Source: Paragorgia papillata
Lineage: Eukaryota > Cnidaria > Anthozoa > Scleralcyonacea > Coralliidae
NCBI GenBank assembly: GCA_035771165.1
Contig: JAWNZC010000470.1
Location: forward strand, 62,001-126,000
Direction of reading: 5' to 3'
DNA length: 64,000 nucleotides
Below are positions 22,397 to 62,644 of this stretch, piece after piece. Made by a program: the position numbers and the translations under genes. The number at the start of each line of letters is the position of its first letter. The first letter of the stretch is position 1. A model generated the notes under the pieces. That model was not told where the DNA came from. It saw only the letters and a program-made list of their open reading frames with translations, and did not search any database.

Positions 22397-25300
22397 GAGA
22401 AGCTTCGACCGTAACAAGGTTTAAGTACAACAGGAACTTTGCTAATGGGAAAAGAACGCCAGAAGCACTTATTAGTTGCAGCTGGTAGAACAATAAACCC
22501 CTAAAGATCAGTTCCGTTTAATTTTGAAATTAAATTAATATGAAGCTAGCAGGTGCTGGTATTTGAAAACTTTGAAATCGGATACTCATTGTCAATCAGT
22601 GTTTCTTACTTGAAAGCTAAACGTTTACTCTACGAAAGTATATTAGTATTACAACTTCGCTGATATATAGTGTGACCTTTAATTGTGAAGAGAGGATAAA
22701 CAGTCATCTTTCCAAAAGGAAAAGGATTCATACTAATCAAGTCTCATAATTCTGAGAGATTATTTCCAGTCCTGGGAGTTTTAGACGCTAAATATTACAA
22801 ACGTCTGCTGGAGGAGACTTTATTCTGCGGAGGAGGAGACAAATAAATATTTGTAAACTAAATATAGTTGCTATTGGCAATACTCAGACCGTGTATACCG
22901 TCATGACTTTTGCAAGAAGAAAAACAAGAGTACAAAAAGTATGTCATATGGTGTTTGAAATCTAGTAAGTTGGTGGCAGTGACTGAGTGAAGTCTCAGCC
23001 AGTCTTGGCTTATAGATCTGTTAATACCTTTATATACGGGAACTGGAAGATTTCAAAAGTAAGGTATTTTTAATAACTTCTATTGACTATTATTTACCTC
23101 CTAACTCCTAAGAACCTAATCTGGGCTAATACTTTAATCGTAATGTTTGATTTCGTCCTACAAATGTTTTTCTCAAATCATTAATAATTCATGAGAAAAT
23201 TCAAAATAAATCATATTTAATCAGTATTTAGAAATCGGAGGAAGATTACAGTCAAATTTAGCAAAGTTTGAGGTTGATGTTCTCTTCAAATATTCATTCG
23301 TTTGAGAAGCTTAAGCTATATCCCAACACTCGTCAGTGTTCATCATCCGATGTCTAAATACAGCCAAGAAAAACTCGGATTCGCCTCGTATTTTCAACCC
23401 GCTTGGCTGTATTTAGAAATCGGAGGAAGAACACTGACTCGCGTGTTGGATATATTACTTCTGTGTCTGTCTTTATACCACCAAGGTCGTTTATCTAATT
23501 GTCAATGTTGAATACATTAGCTGTGGACACTAAAAATATGTCTTTGGTTCGTCATTTTATATCTATATATATCTCCACGAGTATTGTGAAATAACAAAAC
23601 ACTAAACTGGAAGGTGGACGTTTCAAGTTACCGCATATTGAGAGCTTCTACTCTGTTATATTCCTGATAGCGTGATGCATTTTGATATATATCCTGATAA
23701 CACACTGCCCACATGCAGGCGAACTACTCGTCTTTTATATTATTGGAATTATATGTTGAAGTTTGTTCGTAACTGTTCAGCTATAGTACATGACCAGAAC
23801 TATTATGATAAGATATCTATATGATCTGACCAGAATATATGATATTATATTGATAAGATATATTCTCTATAATATGCCAGTTCATCGAATGGACTGGGGT
23901 AATGGACTATAAAAAAACAGTTATAATAAGTGAGTGTTTGCCGCATGTATATTTTGTCTATAATATCTAAACACGGTGTCGTAAAGGAGTGAATATGATA
24001 TTATGCTCAGCTTGGAAAGTATCATGTTCTATAAGTCTTTCTTAAAAGCAGTGAAACTAAGAAACATAGAGGTTTAAAACAACAAATAAATTCAAATAGT
24101 CTGTAGGCCCAGCTAGATTCTCTTCGTTAGATTTCTTTCAAACTGGATGGTGTGTATATATTATGTAAATGAAAGATAACGCGTCGTCTGCATCTTGATT
24201 TATGCTGATAACTGATTTAGAGTAATTAACTGGTTGATATATAACATATAGTTAACGCATCACTCGTATAGTGTTCAACTGTTCATGACATGGACGCAGG
24301 ACGCATGCTGAACCAAATCTTTTTTCCAGTCTAGAGATTCGTATACAAACTAGGTGTGGTCAGGACAAAAAATACTGTAATTATTTAGGTTTTTTGCTCA
24401 CTCTTTAGTCTTTATTTACTTTACACTCTCATCTGGATTGAAATAAGATACTGTATTTGTCTGGTTGACCAAACCTCAACAAGACAACACCAAATCAACA
24501 AACGCTGTTTTTGTAAGAAACACATTATAAACGTGATCGTAATGGCTTCAACTGTGTTATAGACTGTATAAGCACACGACTGGAACAAAAAAAAACATGC
24601 ACATAAACATGCACTGATAAACCAAGCATGCAGACATATAATGATTGTTGCACCTTGAACTATTCTGTAATTGGATTCACCCTCAGTCTAAATCTTTAAA
24701 ATCTTTAAATCCGATACGCAAAGTCTTTTGTCGGGGGGACCGCTTTAGCATTCCCCCATGCATGGGCGTAAGGTAACCGTGTAGAGCCTAGACCGAGTTG
24801 AGATTACAAAGTAGTGTTAAAAGTACACATTTTTGTGGAAATGGTACAAAGCACGGTGTCACTAGGACACAAACTTAAAAAGTCTCGTGGGTGGTGGGCA
24901 AATTCTAGTCAATATGATTAAGATTATGGTGAAATATATATCACACGTGCACGGCACTTCACAATAACTTTGAAAAAGCCTATATATCAAACACAAATGA
25001 AAATAAAATATGAAACTTTAATGAGCTAACGTTTCGTTGCAATATCATCAGAGTGATTATATGATTTACATTATATATATATATAACATAAATAGCGTAC
25101 TGTATATTTATTTGTGCCCTATCGCTGGCAGCCACAATTAATTACCAGGCCGATTATTTTACTCAGCAGATTTCAGTAGTTTACCGAATAGATCCGTTCG
25201 TTAACGCAAGTATTTAGCCTTGCAGGATATCCGCATGTGGTTATATAAGCCTCCGTAACTATCTAATTTGAGAGAGAGGAACTGAGGAAGACAATAGTTG

Positions 25301-25430
25301 TGGTTTGAAAACATTTCATGTCTGAACACATTGCTTAAACATTCGCAGGCGTTGGGCGTGTCTTTCTATCTTACAAAAATATTTAAACGACAGGATATTA
25401 GGATAAGACAGCTTGACGTTAAAGTAAACT
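22397..25430. other. Non-coding region
   Basis: No gene is seen. It holds a hairpin MITE at 23168-23458 and a minus-strand hammerhead-like core near 25020-25060. The remainder is AT-rich and unassigned. Confidence 0.5.
23168..23458. mobile_element. Hairpin MITE, relative of the 9.4-kb element
   Basis: It shares the head CTCAAATCATTAATAATTCA and the ATCGGAGGAAGA block with 9407-9705. The hairpin at 23317-23455 pairs TCTAAATACAGCCAAG with CTTGGCTGTATTTAGA. Confidence 0.7.
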
Positions 25431-26216
25431 GAACTGAACTAAACCGAACCGAACCGAACTACACTAAACTAAACTAAACTAAACTAAACTAAACTAAACT
25501 AAACTAAACTAAACTAAACTGAACTGAACTGAACTGAACTAAACTGAACGGAACTAAACCGAACCGAACCGAACTAAACTAAACTAAACTAAACTGAACT
25601 AAACTAAACTGAACTGAACTGAACTGAACTGAACTGAACTAAACTAAACTAAACTAAACTAAACTAAACTAAACTAAACTGAACTGAACTGAACTAAACT
25701 AAACTAAACTAAACTAAACTAAACTAAACTAAACTAGTAAACTAAACTAAACTAAACTAAACTAGTAAACTAAACTAAACTAAACTAAACTAAACTAAAC
25801 TAAACTAAACTAAACTAAACTAGTAAACTAAACTAAACTAAACTAAACTAAACTGAACTGAACTGAACTAAACTAAAGTAAACTGAACTGAACTGAACTG
25901 AACTGAACTAAACGAAACTAAACTAAACTAAAGTAAACTGAACTGAACTGAACTGAACTAAATTAAACTAAACTAAACTAAACTCAACTCAACTGAACTG
26001 AACTGAACTGAACTGAACTGAACTAAACTAAACTAAACTAAACTAAACTAAACTAAACTAAACTAAACTAAACTAAACTAAACTAAAGTAAACCGAACCG
26101 AACCGAACTAAACTAAACTAAACTAAACTAAACTGAACTGAACTGAACTGAACTGAACTAAACTAAACTAAAGTAAACTGAACTGAACTGAACTGAACTA
26201 AACTGAACTATTATAC
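25431..26216. repeat. Pentanucleotide satellite, AAACT/GAACT units, about 0.79 kb
   Basis: Nearly the whole stretch is five-base units, mainly AAACT, GAACT and GAACC. Variants occur in homogeneous blocks, and one junction unit (ACTAGTAAACT) recurs with a break in register. It is not the TTAGGG telomere repeat. Confidence 0.95.
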
Positions 26217-26560
26217 TAAACTAACCTATACTATATGTTGGATAACCGCTATCAGTCATATATCTAAACGGTTCTCCCTATATAGAAGTTCAGTAAAGGT
26301 CATCCCTCTTGGTGCAGTGTTATATTATACAGTATAAATATTAAGCGGCAAACCAGAGTACCTGGACAAAACCTGGCTGTGGTGTTTGGTATATAGAGTC
26401 AAACTGGAAGCATCAATTCTCCCTTAGAACCAAAGTGAAACTTTAACCTGATTACTGAAAAAAAAACTATATAGTTCTGAAAAAGAACTATATATACTTG
26501 TCTCTACAATGAATATGGTCCATATATACGTTTGGTAGAAGTTAAGCTTTTAATCTCATC

Positions 26561-26564
<4 letters not shown>

Positions 26565-26592
<28 letters not shown>
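26565..26592. repeat. (TA)n microsatellite
   Basis: A short uninterrupted TA run lies upstream of the oxidase gene. Confidence 0.9.
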
Positions 26593-26594
<2 letters not shown>

Positions 26595-27350
26595 TGTACA
26601 GCAAGAATCTCACAGACTTGTTACAAGTCTTGCAATGTTGTTGACTTCATCAAGTTGTACAACTAGCTAACGCGCTCAAACCTTTAGCAAGGGTATCAGA
26701 TTTGATAAAGCTATTTGAACTAAATAAAGATCAGTCGATATGTTTAACAAGATTGTGCATATTTAGCTGTAAATTTGTGCGAATGACTTTAATTTTCTTT
26801 AAATTTGTCAAGACTTATATATGAGCTCTCGCGTACTATAGTGTACTATACAATTTTTTGGCAAATAGATCACTATCTTAGTGATATTTTGTTCGAATAT
26901 CCTGGAAAGATATCCACTTATTTAAGCGGTGAAGAAGTTTGCGAACAGAGTTTGTAACGCAATGATAATCTGATATATATATAGTAACACACACATCGCG
27001 CGACTGGTGATAAATTCTTGCATATATTTCTTGGCTGATGTTTAGTATAAGCTCATAGATCCCCAATTATTCACAATTCTTGTTATTTTTAAAGGGCGCG
27101 AACAATCCCCAGTTCCGGTACTAATCTCCTGCTATTATATATTCAGTGAAAATTCTGTGACACTCCAGGAAAAGGTTAACAAAACAATCGCGTGACGCCA
27201 TAAATGCATTCCATTGTCAGTTCACGTTGCGCTGTTGTTCAATTGTGGTTTTTTAATGCCAGCTAGTATTCTTTGATTCTGTTCGCTCACGTAGGTTTAT
27301 TCATTAATAGATCATCTCACCTTGATTTTCTGAAGTATTTTGGAAATGAA
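26593..27350 (+). other. Upstream flank of NOX5 gene
   Basis: No coding sequence is seen. The region should hold the promoter and 5' UTR of the oxidase, but I cannot point to a defined core promoter. An upstream non-coding exon cannot be excluded. Confidence 0.4.
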
Positions 27351-53545
<26,195 letters not shown>

Positions 53546-56500
53546 CTTCTTATTTGACACTACAACAGTATTGGATTCTGACCTTTCTTGGAAATTAACT
53601 TCTACAAATCTTACCCTTTAAATACACTGAGCCGACTGAGTGAGTCCAAGGTCTGATCTGACGTGGATTAGTAGATCGATCTTGAACATATTCAGTATAC
53701 CAAACGATAAAAACTTATGTAAGACTCCTGAATCTCGCCGCAATCTATATGACATTTGCATGATGATGTAACGTGACTAAAACTACCAGAATGCTTTGCC
53801 AGTATGCTCTATCTATTTGCATTAGGATATACTGATAATTTTACATGACGACAATTTTAGCCCAGTTTCAACTACCCCTGCTGAAAATCTCAACCGGAAC
53901 TAGATTTTTCATCAGTGACTTCCGAATCTACCTTCAGTCAGGACTGAAAGCTTGTTCTATTCCTGCAAGCAAGTTATTACAAGGCTATTTAAACAAGTTG
54001 TCACTTGGGTGCATTTGCGCTGCTTGTTCCCAATTTGTTAACAAATCTGCAATTGATTGTTGACACACTGAGCAACTACTGGTAACAAGGTTGATGACTT
54101 CAACGGACTTGTGACAAGTTGTTTCAACAACATGACCTGAATTGTTTGTAACGATTACATTGGGAAATCTCGGTCTGCATGATTGACCATGCAGGCTCAA
54201 ATATTCAACCAGTGTACTTCAAACTGAGCTAAAATTTCAAACTGAAACTGTTTTTCATGCAATCGCCGCCAGTATTATTTTATTGCAAGACCACGCTAAA
54301 ATGTCAGCTTATTTTTAAAATTCTCCATATCAGTTCCTAATTAATACCACGATATGCATGTGGAAAACTGCATTGTCAATTTGTGTTGAATTTGTAATAA
54401 ATTAGTTGTAAGAAAAATATTGTTACTGAAGACAAGTTTCAATTATACAGTTTAAAAACAAAGAGAAAACCCAGTGTTTGTAAATCTCAAAGATGGCCTC
54501 ATACAATATGGGGCGTCAGATATAAAGGTGCCTGTGCCTCACATGCAGACATTGTTTTAAAACTTTTCCAAGAGATATTTAGTATACTAAAAGGGCTCAT
54601 GAGGAATGTTTAAGAAAAGTCCCACCCTACCAATTTCAAAAAGGCCCTGGGAACGAGGTTGGTTTAGGCCATGGTTTAGGCACAGAAGTTTAGGGTCGGT
54701 GTCACTGATCTGGTCGGTGTCAATCTCGTACCCAAAGCCTGCGATCCTTTTGGTCATTACAAAGGAACGGAGGCTCTGGCTCTAACAGCGGGGAATTTTG
54801 TCTGCGCATGCGTCGCGCGAGTTGTCCTGGGGAGTCTGGGGACGTCAAAAAACATTTCCCCCCCACAACCCTTATTACCCCAGAAAAAGGTGTATAGTTT
54901 GTAAAACGGCTTGTGAAAGGACACTGGAAACAGTCAGAAGCAAGCCTCCCACAACGTGAAGAAAAAGAAAGATATTTTAGTGAATCGTACGATATTAAAT
55001 TGGGTGACAACGACTTGAGTACGTTGTGGTCAACATGCTGTGGCTTCAAATGCATGCAGTTTAATTGAGCTCAAAGCCCCATTTCTACAATTTTTAGAGC
55101 AAAAAAGTGTCGTTAAAATTTAGGAAAATCAACTAAAGGCTGACAATCGGTAAAAAATATTTTGAGGCAATCGGGCAGATTTTGCAGAAATTGACAATAT
55201 TTGCATGTCGTCGCCGCAATGAAATTAGTGACGTAGGCATGTCAAACTTTATTGTAAGATCTGAGTGAGACAAAAAAACTGATTACATATTTCTATGTAC
55301 GAACGGAATTATACATAAATTTAGCACAACGTTGTGGCAGTTAAGAAGTATTGCTCGACATAAGACAGAATCTGAGTACGTTTTAAAGACAGCACTAACT
55401 AGTAAACAAGTCGTCGAATGAAAGGAATAAATACATAATTTACCCACTTTTCGCAATTTTCCCATTACGAAATACCTCTCAGATATCAAAAGCAGTAATG
55501 GAATAAAATGAAACCAGCATTTAAATTTTGGGGAAGAAGGCAGATTTTGAGTTATAGTCCATCGAACGTTCGCTATCAATTTGACTCCAATGCGGCTTCT
55601 TCGTACCATCACTTCATCTTCGATATTTATACACCTTCCTGACTAAATGTCTTCTTTCACCTATCAGAAGAACGTCAGTGTCTCCACTAATTGGACAACA
55701 TAGTTTAAAACTCTGGTTGACCGACAGATTGTTAGTAAATCTTGAAGATATGTTGGTCGTCATACCTTCTCCACATTTTCAAAGTTTCGCCACAGACGAT
55801 ACAAAACACGATGAGCCCGCGATATTTTTTAACAGCGCAAGACATGCTGTTTGGCTGCATATTATTCAGTGGCGTACGCATTCGCTTTGCGCCGCGACTT
55901 TTGTTGAACTACAGTTTTAATCAAATCATGTAAAAATAGTTTTAATTGAAACTCAACTTGCTGTTCTACAATAATGTGTGCGGTAGCTATGTTGGGTTTT
56001 TTTGTTATTTTTGAGATATCGGGCATTCTTTTGCAACCTCAGTTAAGTTGCGTGCATACCATGAATCGTAGTCGATTACTCAGAAATGAAAACAAAATCG
56101 TATAGCTACCGCACACACTTTTGAAGCTCTTATTGTCTCCGATACATTGTGAGAAAAAATCGGCCAAAACCCGTGTTCAACAAAAGTCTTTGAATACGGC
56201 AGTTTAGCTGAAATTTAAAGCCGAAGAAACAAGCCTTGGAACATTTAAATTTCGCGGGAAAACAGAGCTGCTTGCAATTTTCATCGCTAAATATCTTAAT
56301 GAATTTTGCTTTAAACGAAATAAACTTTTCAAAACCTTTCAGCATTTGGCTTAAGGCAGCTAATTACGCAAAAAAATATTTTTTTGGTATTTTTAAATTT
56401 CTATGGTGTAACGTAACCTTAATTAAATACAGCAATGCTGATGTGGTCGTGACATCTTTACTGATTTATGTATCTTTCCATGAGGCCTCGAATGCCTATT

Positions 56501-56582
56501 TAGTCATGATATCATTAGTACATTGCTACAAGCATTTAGCATTGATAAATTGCAAATAAATTACAAACACGACTTTAGCGCT
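53546..56582. other. Downstream flank of NOX5, non-coding
   Basis: No gene is supported. An AATAAA occurs near 54397 and could serve as a distant polyadenylation signal. A degenerate ACAAGTTGT-motif stretch lies at 53970-54135. The 111-aa minus-strand frame at 54720-55055 lies in sequence with transposon-like features and is not called. Confidence 0.5.
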
Positions 56583-56688
56583 TAACTCATTCCTGTTCGA
56601 GGGCTGCCCAGAGGTGAATAAAATCATCTGGCGTTAATTATTAGCCAGAATAAAATACTAAAGATCGATTCGGACAGGAAAGAGTTAA
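56583..56688. mobile_element. TTAACTC MITE, copy 2
   Basis: TTAACTCATTCCTGTTCGA at the left and TCGGACAGGAAAGAGTTAA at the right; same family as 19927-20026. Confidence 0.8.
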
Positions 56689-57103
56689 GCACAGCCATTC
56701 CTTCTTGCGCCCACGAGTGTCAGCGGTCATGTGTGGGAGTAGGAGGAAGTAGCGCTTTGTTGTCAGTCTATTTTTGTCCTGTGATATTGTCTGTCGGTTT
56801 GTTCAAAACAAAAAAATGTATGTGCTCTGCGTGGGCAGTGTAACAATACCAACAAAAATAAAGAAAATAAGTCTATTAAGAAAAAATCTATTAAATATGT
56901 CAAATATTAAAGTGCCCCTAACCCCAAATATATATTTTTTAAATCAAATTGCTGTCGTTTGTTGAGTACCTCAGTCCAAAATGTTTTTGATTTGGATGAA
57001 TTCTCGATTTTCTATGCCCTGTTGAAATGTCGAAAATCGCCGCCATTTTGGTTCACGGCCGAGTTGCAAGCAAAGTTTCAAAAGGCGTGGAACTGCACAT
57101 TTC

Positions 57104-57481
57104 TGTCATAAAGTACAAGAGGGGGTGGGCTAGAGAAATAAAAAAAATTAAATCGGCCCACCCCTTGTTTCATGCACGATTAAACATGGCCCACCCTTGA
57201 ATACTTGCACAAAAATTATGACCCCCCCCCCTTATTAAATGTATTACCATAGTATACCGTACTACCGTAGAATCCACAATCCCAAAAGTATAGCAGCCCC
57301 GTTTACTTTCGGATCTATTCGCCATTGGGGGACTGCTACTGCTATAATTCAAGCATATTTAGAATTGACCCACCCCCAAAGTAGTGCACATCTTTTTTTG
57401 GCCCACTTCTTTTTTCAAGCATGAAAATGATGGCCCACCCCCCTTTTTTCTCTGACCCACCCCCATCTGTACTTTATGACA
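57104..57481. mobile_element. Nested MITE with TGTCATAAAGTACA ends
   Basis: TGTCATAAAGTACA..GGGGGTGGG at the left pairs with CCCACCCCC..TGTACTTTATGACA at the right. The interior repeats GGCCCACCCC motifs. Confidence 0.75.
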
Positions 57482-57941
57482 GGTCCCTAAAATTACTATT
57501 TATAGGTAGCGGTCTTTTCTTTGGAAAAACCGTCTATGTTTCGGCGGTTTCTCCGTCTGTCGGATTTGTTACTTTGTTGATATCATAACTATTGCTACAA
57601 GAATAGTATCCGATGTATAGTATATGTCTATAAACTCTTGCAAGCAGACCAATCCAAAGACAGTCAAGTCAGCTGAGAAACGTTCGGTGAAAAATATATA
57701 TGAAATGATTTCATCAAAGGCTCAAAGCTGAAAGCGAACATTCTTTGAATAAAACATATTGGTCTCCGTGCTTCCAATATTCTTTTGGACATCTCACTGT
57801 CTTAAGCTTTTCACAAAATTGCCAGAAGACAGAACTCAGAAGCATATTTTTAACGTCTAACTGTGCGAAATAAGAATATCAAGTGATGGTATCTGTGACA
57901 AGCGCTAATAATCGGGGCATCGGTTCGCGCGCCGTTTCGGC

Positions 57942-58093
57942 CAAAAATGGTCGAGAAAAAAAAACGCGTCGAGAATCGGCCAAAACTAGTCGAGAAATAA
58001 AAACGTGTCGAGATTTCCGCAAAAACTAGTCGAGAAATAATAAACGTGTTGAGATTTCGGCAAAAACAAGTCGAGAAGTAAAACGTGTTGAGA
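57942..58093. repeat. Tandem repeat, unit about 38-40 bp, four copies
   Basis: Each unit reads roughly CGGCAAAAACTAGTCGAGAA then AAACGTGTCGAGAT. Confidence 0.85.
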
Positions 58094-60491
58094 TGTTAAT
58101 TTTTTAATACTTTTTGAGCTGGTCGAGAATTAATTTCTGAGCTAGCGAAGATGACGCAATTTCGGATAATCATAATTGGTGTAAACTCGCTTTTATATAC
58201 AGTAAGATAACGCTGTCGATTGTAGAGAACGGGTATACGTGAATGCCACTGCGAACTGACTCATATGAAAACAATATTAATGGCGATGCAGTCGTTCGGC
58301 AGTGACATGGCGTTCGGTGACTCGCGTTCCGCGCTAATTATAACCCAATAATGAATTGTCAGATTTTTCGTCAAGTTATACAAATGTCGACTGGTTTGCG
58401 TCTGAACTCCGACTGAACTTTTTGTAATTTTTTTTCCGACTGAACTTTGCCAACTTTATCGTAAAGTAAGAAAACACTTCAACGACAACGACAGGGAAAA
58501 TTAATTAAAAACGACGAATGAAGCCCAATTGTTCTTCGACGACGAACCCTCGCGGGGGGGGGGGGGCGTGGGACGCCCTCGAACGTTCGTGGCCAGTCAA
58601 TTACTGCTCTATTCACAAACACAACCAAGGGTAACTATTTGCACAATACTAAATACAGTAAAAACCCGCTAACAAGAACCTACCACTATTAAGAACCTCA
58701 GGCTGAAATTAAGAATTTATTTATATAAGAATATATAAGAATATAGGAAGGTTCCCAGGCTGATTTGCTAAAATGTAGGTTCTTGTTAGCCGGTTTTTAC
58801 TGTAGGTACAATACTGATCACTACGTTCTTTATCTTTATCTTTACATGATTATACTATACTGGCAACGTTTTTTACCAAGCATATGAAACTACTCTAATA
58901 ATTGACATATATTGTCACTCCAAGTTTACAATGACGTTGAAGTTCCAGCAGCTGGTTCTAATTTGAAGAAGCTATAAATTACTGGAAACGTAAAACGTTT
59001 TGACTGAATAGTTCTGCTTGTAAGTCGGAAAAGGTTTTGGTGACTTAAACTCGTAAGCCAACTATACTCAGTCATAGTCTACTAACTCTTTCAAGCACAA
59101 AACGTCTTTTTTTCCCAATTGCTAATATTAGAAAATGTCAGCGCGTTTCGGATAAGGATAATTAATTGGCGACAAACATGTGTTAAGTACCCGGAAGTAA
59201 GTAAGAAATATGATTCAAAGTCAAGCCAAGTATTTCAGTGCTTTCATTTCTTTGCAAGTCGTTTCAGCGCCAATTGTTGGCCAGTTAATGTCGCCATACA
59301 GTTGATGCAGATTATACACATAAGAATCAACGTAAGAGTAAATTACACTTCTCTTCGTGCTCAGATTGCTCGGAATCTACGTCATAAATGTGCTAGTTCC
59401 ATGCCTTTTGTAACTTTGCATAAAACTCGGCCGTGAACCAAAATGGCGGCGATTTTCGACATTTCAACAGGGCATAGAAAATCGAGAATTCATCCAAATC
59501 AAAACATTTTTCGACATGCAGATGCAGATCTGTTCATCTAGGGGGTTCACGCGATTTAATTTTTTTTTTAAAGTACAAAAGAAAGCAAATAGAACATAAA
59601 TATGAGCCGTTGGTGCCACTATGAGTAATACATTATAAATGACTTTTAGCAAAACGCATAGATCTTTAATATAGGTCTGAACCCTTTTAAATAAATATTT
59701 GTTTTCATCGAATGTCATGTCATTAGATCCAAAAAGAAATACACTACATGAAGAAATTTGGAGCTCCAGAATAATAAGGAAAGAAAATTTCATGATTTTC
59801 TTAGAAAATTATAGTTTCACTGCGCAGCTTTTGCAACTGGAGTACTATACTGTTTCAAGTCCAACTCAAGGGTTTCTTTGTTAATTACCTCCTTTCCTGC
59901 ATAATTTATAGTATATATAGCTCAGTGCCATATACGTAGCCGGCCATCTGTTCCGTAACGGTGCATGAGCCGTAGAATAAGGACACATCTTTCAAACCAC
60001 TGTTCCATACGCCTTTTGACCACTGATCTTTTGACTCGGCTGTGGAAGGTTTATCGACTTTATCTGCAGAAGAATAAGAAGACTAAACATAATATACCAG
60101 CCTGAAGACTGAAGACTGCCTAATATACCAGCTCACCTTCAAGCGCTGAACGAAATATATACGAACTACCAATAGAAGAAAGTCGTCGACTGATTTTCAA
60201 GGTTTGTTCCTTAACTTTGACTATAATGTAAATACTTCAGGAAGAAGAGTTGACTTTCAGAGCCGACTACGTTTGATATTAGTCATCTTTTTTTTTTCAA
60301 TCATCGCTCTTCTCAAGCGATTATCTCTCATTTTTATCTCTCTTTGCAATTGCACCATGTTTCTGTGTGATAATTAAATTATAAAATTTCAAAATAAATG
60401 GTAGTCGGGAAGTCTTGGTCTGTAAGTTTACCACTCGTCACAGATAACGCGAATGAACGAAGATGAACGAAGAAGGGTTTGTAGAGGGAAG

Positions 60492-60965
60492 CAGTGGCGT
60501 AGCCAGGGGGGCGAGGGAGGCGGTCGCCCCCCCCCCCAATGGTCTCCAAGACCGTTCTCGTGAAAAGTTTAAATCCATGGAGAAACTTGTAGGGGGGGTG
60601 GTACAGTTGTTTTAAGTCCAAGTAAGTAGATAGTGACGTGTTATATATATTGCAGGCATGCATATGCTATAAATTACAATACTAAGGGTCTATAAAAAAG
60701 GACTCCAACCTGTTTTTACATTTACGACTTGTTTATAAATAATCTAAAGATATTCTGATGCGTATCATTCTATGTTCTGGTTTGATTTTAACAAAATTAT
60801 GTGATTTAAGGCTTTCGGATTACTCTTAAATACTTGCCTCAAAATGCAGGAAATAGTGTTTCAGAGACCCTAGAAATCCAAAATTTTCCGGGGGGCATGC
60901 TCCCGGACCCCCTAGGAGATCGAGGTTCTCCCCCCCCCAAACCCAAGACCCTGGCTACGCCACTG
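60492..60965. mobile_element. hAT-like MITE with CAGTGGCGTAGCCAGG ends
   Basis: CAGTGGCGTAGCCAGG and CCTGGCTACGCCACTG are exact inverted ends of a type very widespread in animals. Flanks GAGGGAAG and CAGGGGAG resemble a decayed 8-bp duplication. It includes a CCGGGGGGCATGCTCCCGG segment also found near 34850 and 12255. Confidence 0.85.
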
Positions 60966-62644
60966 CAGGGGAGAGGTGACTCTATACTTCAGACAGTATT
61001 TATGGTTGGTGTAAATGGTTGTATATATCAGTTGCGCAAAGAAATATGAAATTAAATTGTATACATCTCATGCGGTTGTACAGGCCAGTTTAGAAAGGAA
61101 GAAAGGAAGTCACTGTCACATGCATGCAATCATGTGATAATTCAATAAAAATATAAATATTATGTTATATGACGCCTGTATATCATGATACTGCATGGAT
61201 ACTAAAATCCTGGAATGGTTATAACTAGGTTGAACATTTTGAAATTTAAGGAGTGATTTTTGGATAAAATACAACACTTGCACTTCCGACTGTTTCGCTT
61301 TGTGTCATGCAGAACTCATCAGCATGGCTGCGGGTCAATGACTGGTCTCGACGAAAAACCATTATCATGCATGAATTCCAAACCGCTCTTGTGTGAGATA
61401 ATTCATGATGCTCTCATAGATTTGAACCGAGTTTGACTTAGATTTGACATGGTCTCATACGTTGGACTTGGTCTAAGAGCGACGTCTAAACTAAGCCTTA
61501 TATAGTTCGCACCTGCTTATTAGACGTATTCTTGCTTTTCATCTGACGTCCGAAACAATGAAATGGCGACTATATTGGTGCACCATGTTTATCCTATGGG
61601 AATTTAACTCTATTCTTATTCAAACGTTTCGTATCAATTAAGTAGCGCGGCTCTTCCCCAAAACGGAACACCTGCTACGTAAGCTTGTAACAAAGCGACC
61701 AGTTTAATTTTGGTTGTGGTTCAACCTTTGGACAAGTTGCTAGTTCCTGCATGAGGTTTTCAATTTTTACACTATCACTTTCTCATTCTTGCATCAGCTA
61801 GCCCTCGTCAATTTATTTTGAAATCAGTCTCAACAATTTATGCGGTAAGAGTTAGGGCCTTTTTTTAACATACAAACTGGGAAGCTACGGCCCCACTTAA
61901 GTCCTCCCTTTTATCCCATACCCGGAAGGTTGGCAGCTCCCTGAACCCATCTCATTCTCATTCCCTTTACGCTATATAGACATGCATTGACCACATTGAC
62001 CCATCATATACCATGTGACAAGTTCTAATATTGTTGGTACCATGCATTTTGATTTAGTTGACCTGATGTACTTCATATATATAAGCTAAACCAAATCCAT
62101 CACAGATCTGACGAATAAAGACTTGCCACACACGCTTTAGTCGAATCTTTTATAGTTGGATTTAACTCAACACAAGAGCGATGTCTAAACAGAGCCTATT
62201 CTTGGTTTTCATCTCTATTCTTATTCAAACATTTCGTATTGTTTCACCACCCCAACGGGCTTATACTATCGCTTTATCACACATTACAACTTATAAAAAG
62301 AGCAAAAATATTTCAAAATCATTCCAAAACCTTGCTATAAGAAACTTGTAAATCTAGTCATAATCTTCAATCTAAACTTTAAAATCATTGTTTTTAAATA
62401 TCTTAGAGAACCAGAGTTCCAGAAATGTACGTTGAGTACCATCCAAACATTTTTACAAGATAGCTATTCCCAGCTGCCAGCTGGGTTGCTACTCTCTTTT
62501 TTATATATTACATCTAGTGATCTATGTTGGATTTACCAAAGATATTTTAAATAAATACATATTCTAAAAATAATCATCTTTTTCTCAATTTTCTATAGGA
62601 GTCTGAAGAATACTATTTGTCAACGGCCTGCTGAAGTTGTCGAA
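60966..62644. other. Upstream flank of GPCR 2
   Basis: Non-coding. It holds a hammerhead-like minus-strand core near 61285-61320 and two GAGCGTTTTCA MITE fragments (about 61540-61645 and 62205-62262). A strong acceptor (TTCTCAATTTTCTATAG) ends at 62598, so the GPCR probably has a 5' UTR intron here. Confidence 0.55.

Larger units (their letters stand above)
56911..59559. mobile_element. Inverted-repeat element with TTAA at the left end
   Basis: The left end TTAA-AGTGCCCC resembles the 6276 element. Clear arms are 56977-57110 and 59380-59512 (GATTTGGATGAATTCTCGAT and complement). The right terminus is decayed, so its end near 59559 is approximate. Inside are a nested element (57104-57481) and a tandem repeat (57942-58093). 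Confidence 0.6.

Noticed and set aside
25431..26216. Telomere-like array
   Set aside because: The unit is AAACT/GAACT, five bases, not the TTAGGG repeat expected in animals, and it is internal.
54720..55055. 111-aa minus-strand frame
   Set aside because: No recognised domain; the sequence around it looks like transposon-derived repeat, and there is no splice or start support.
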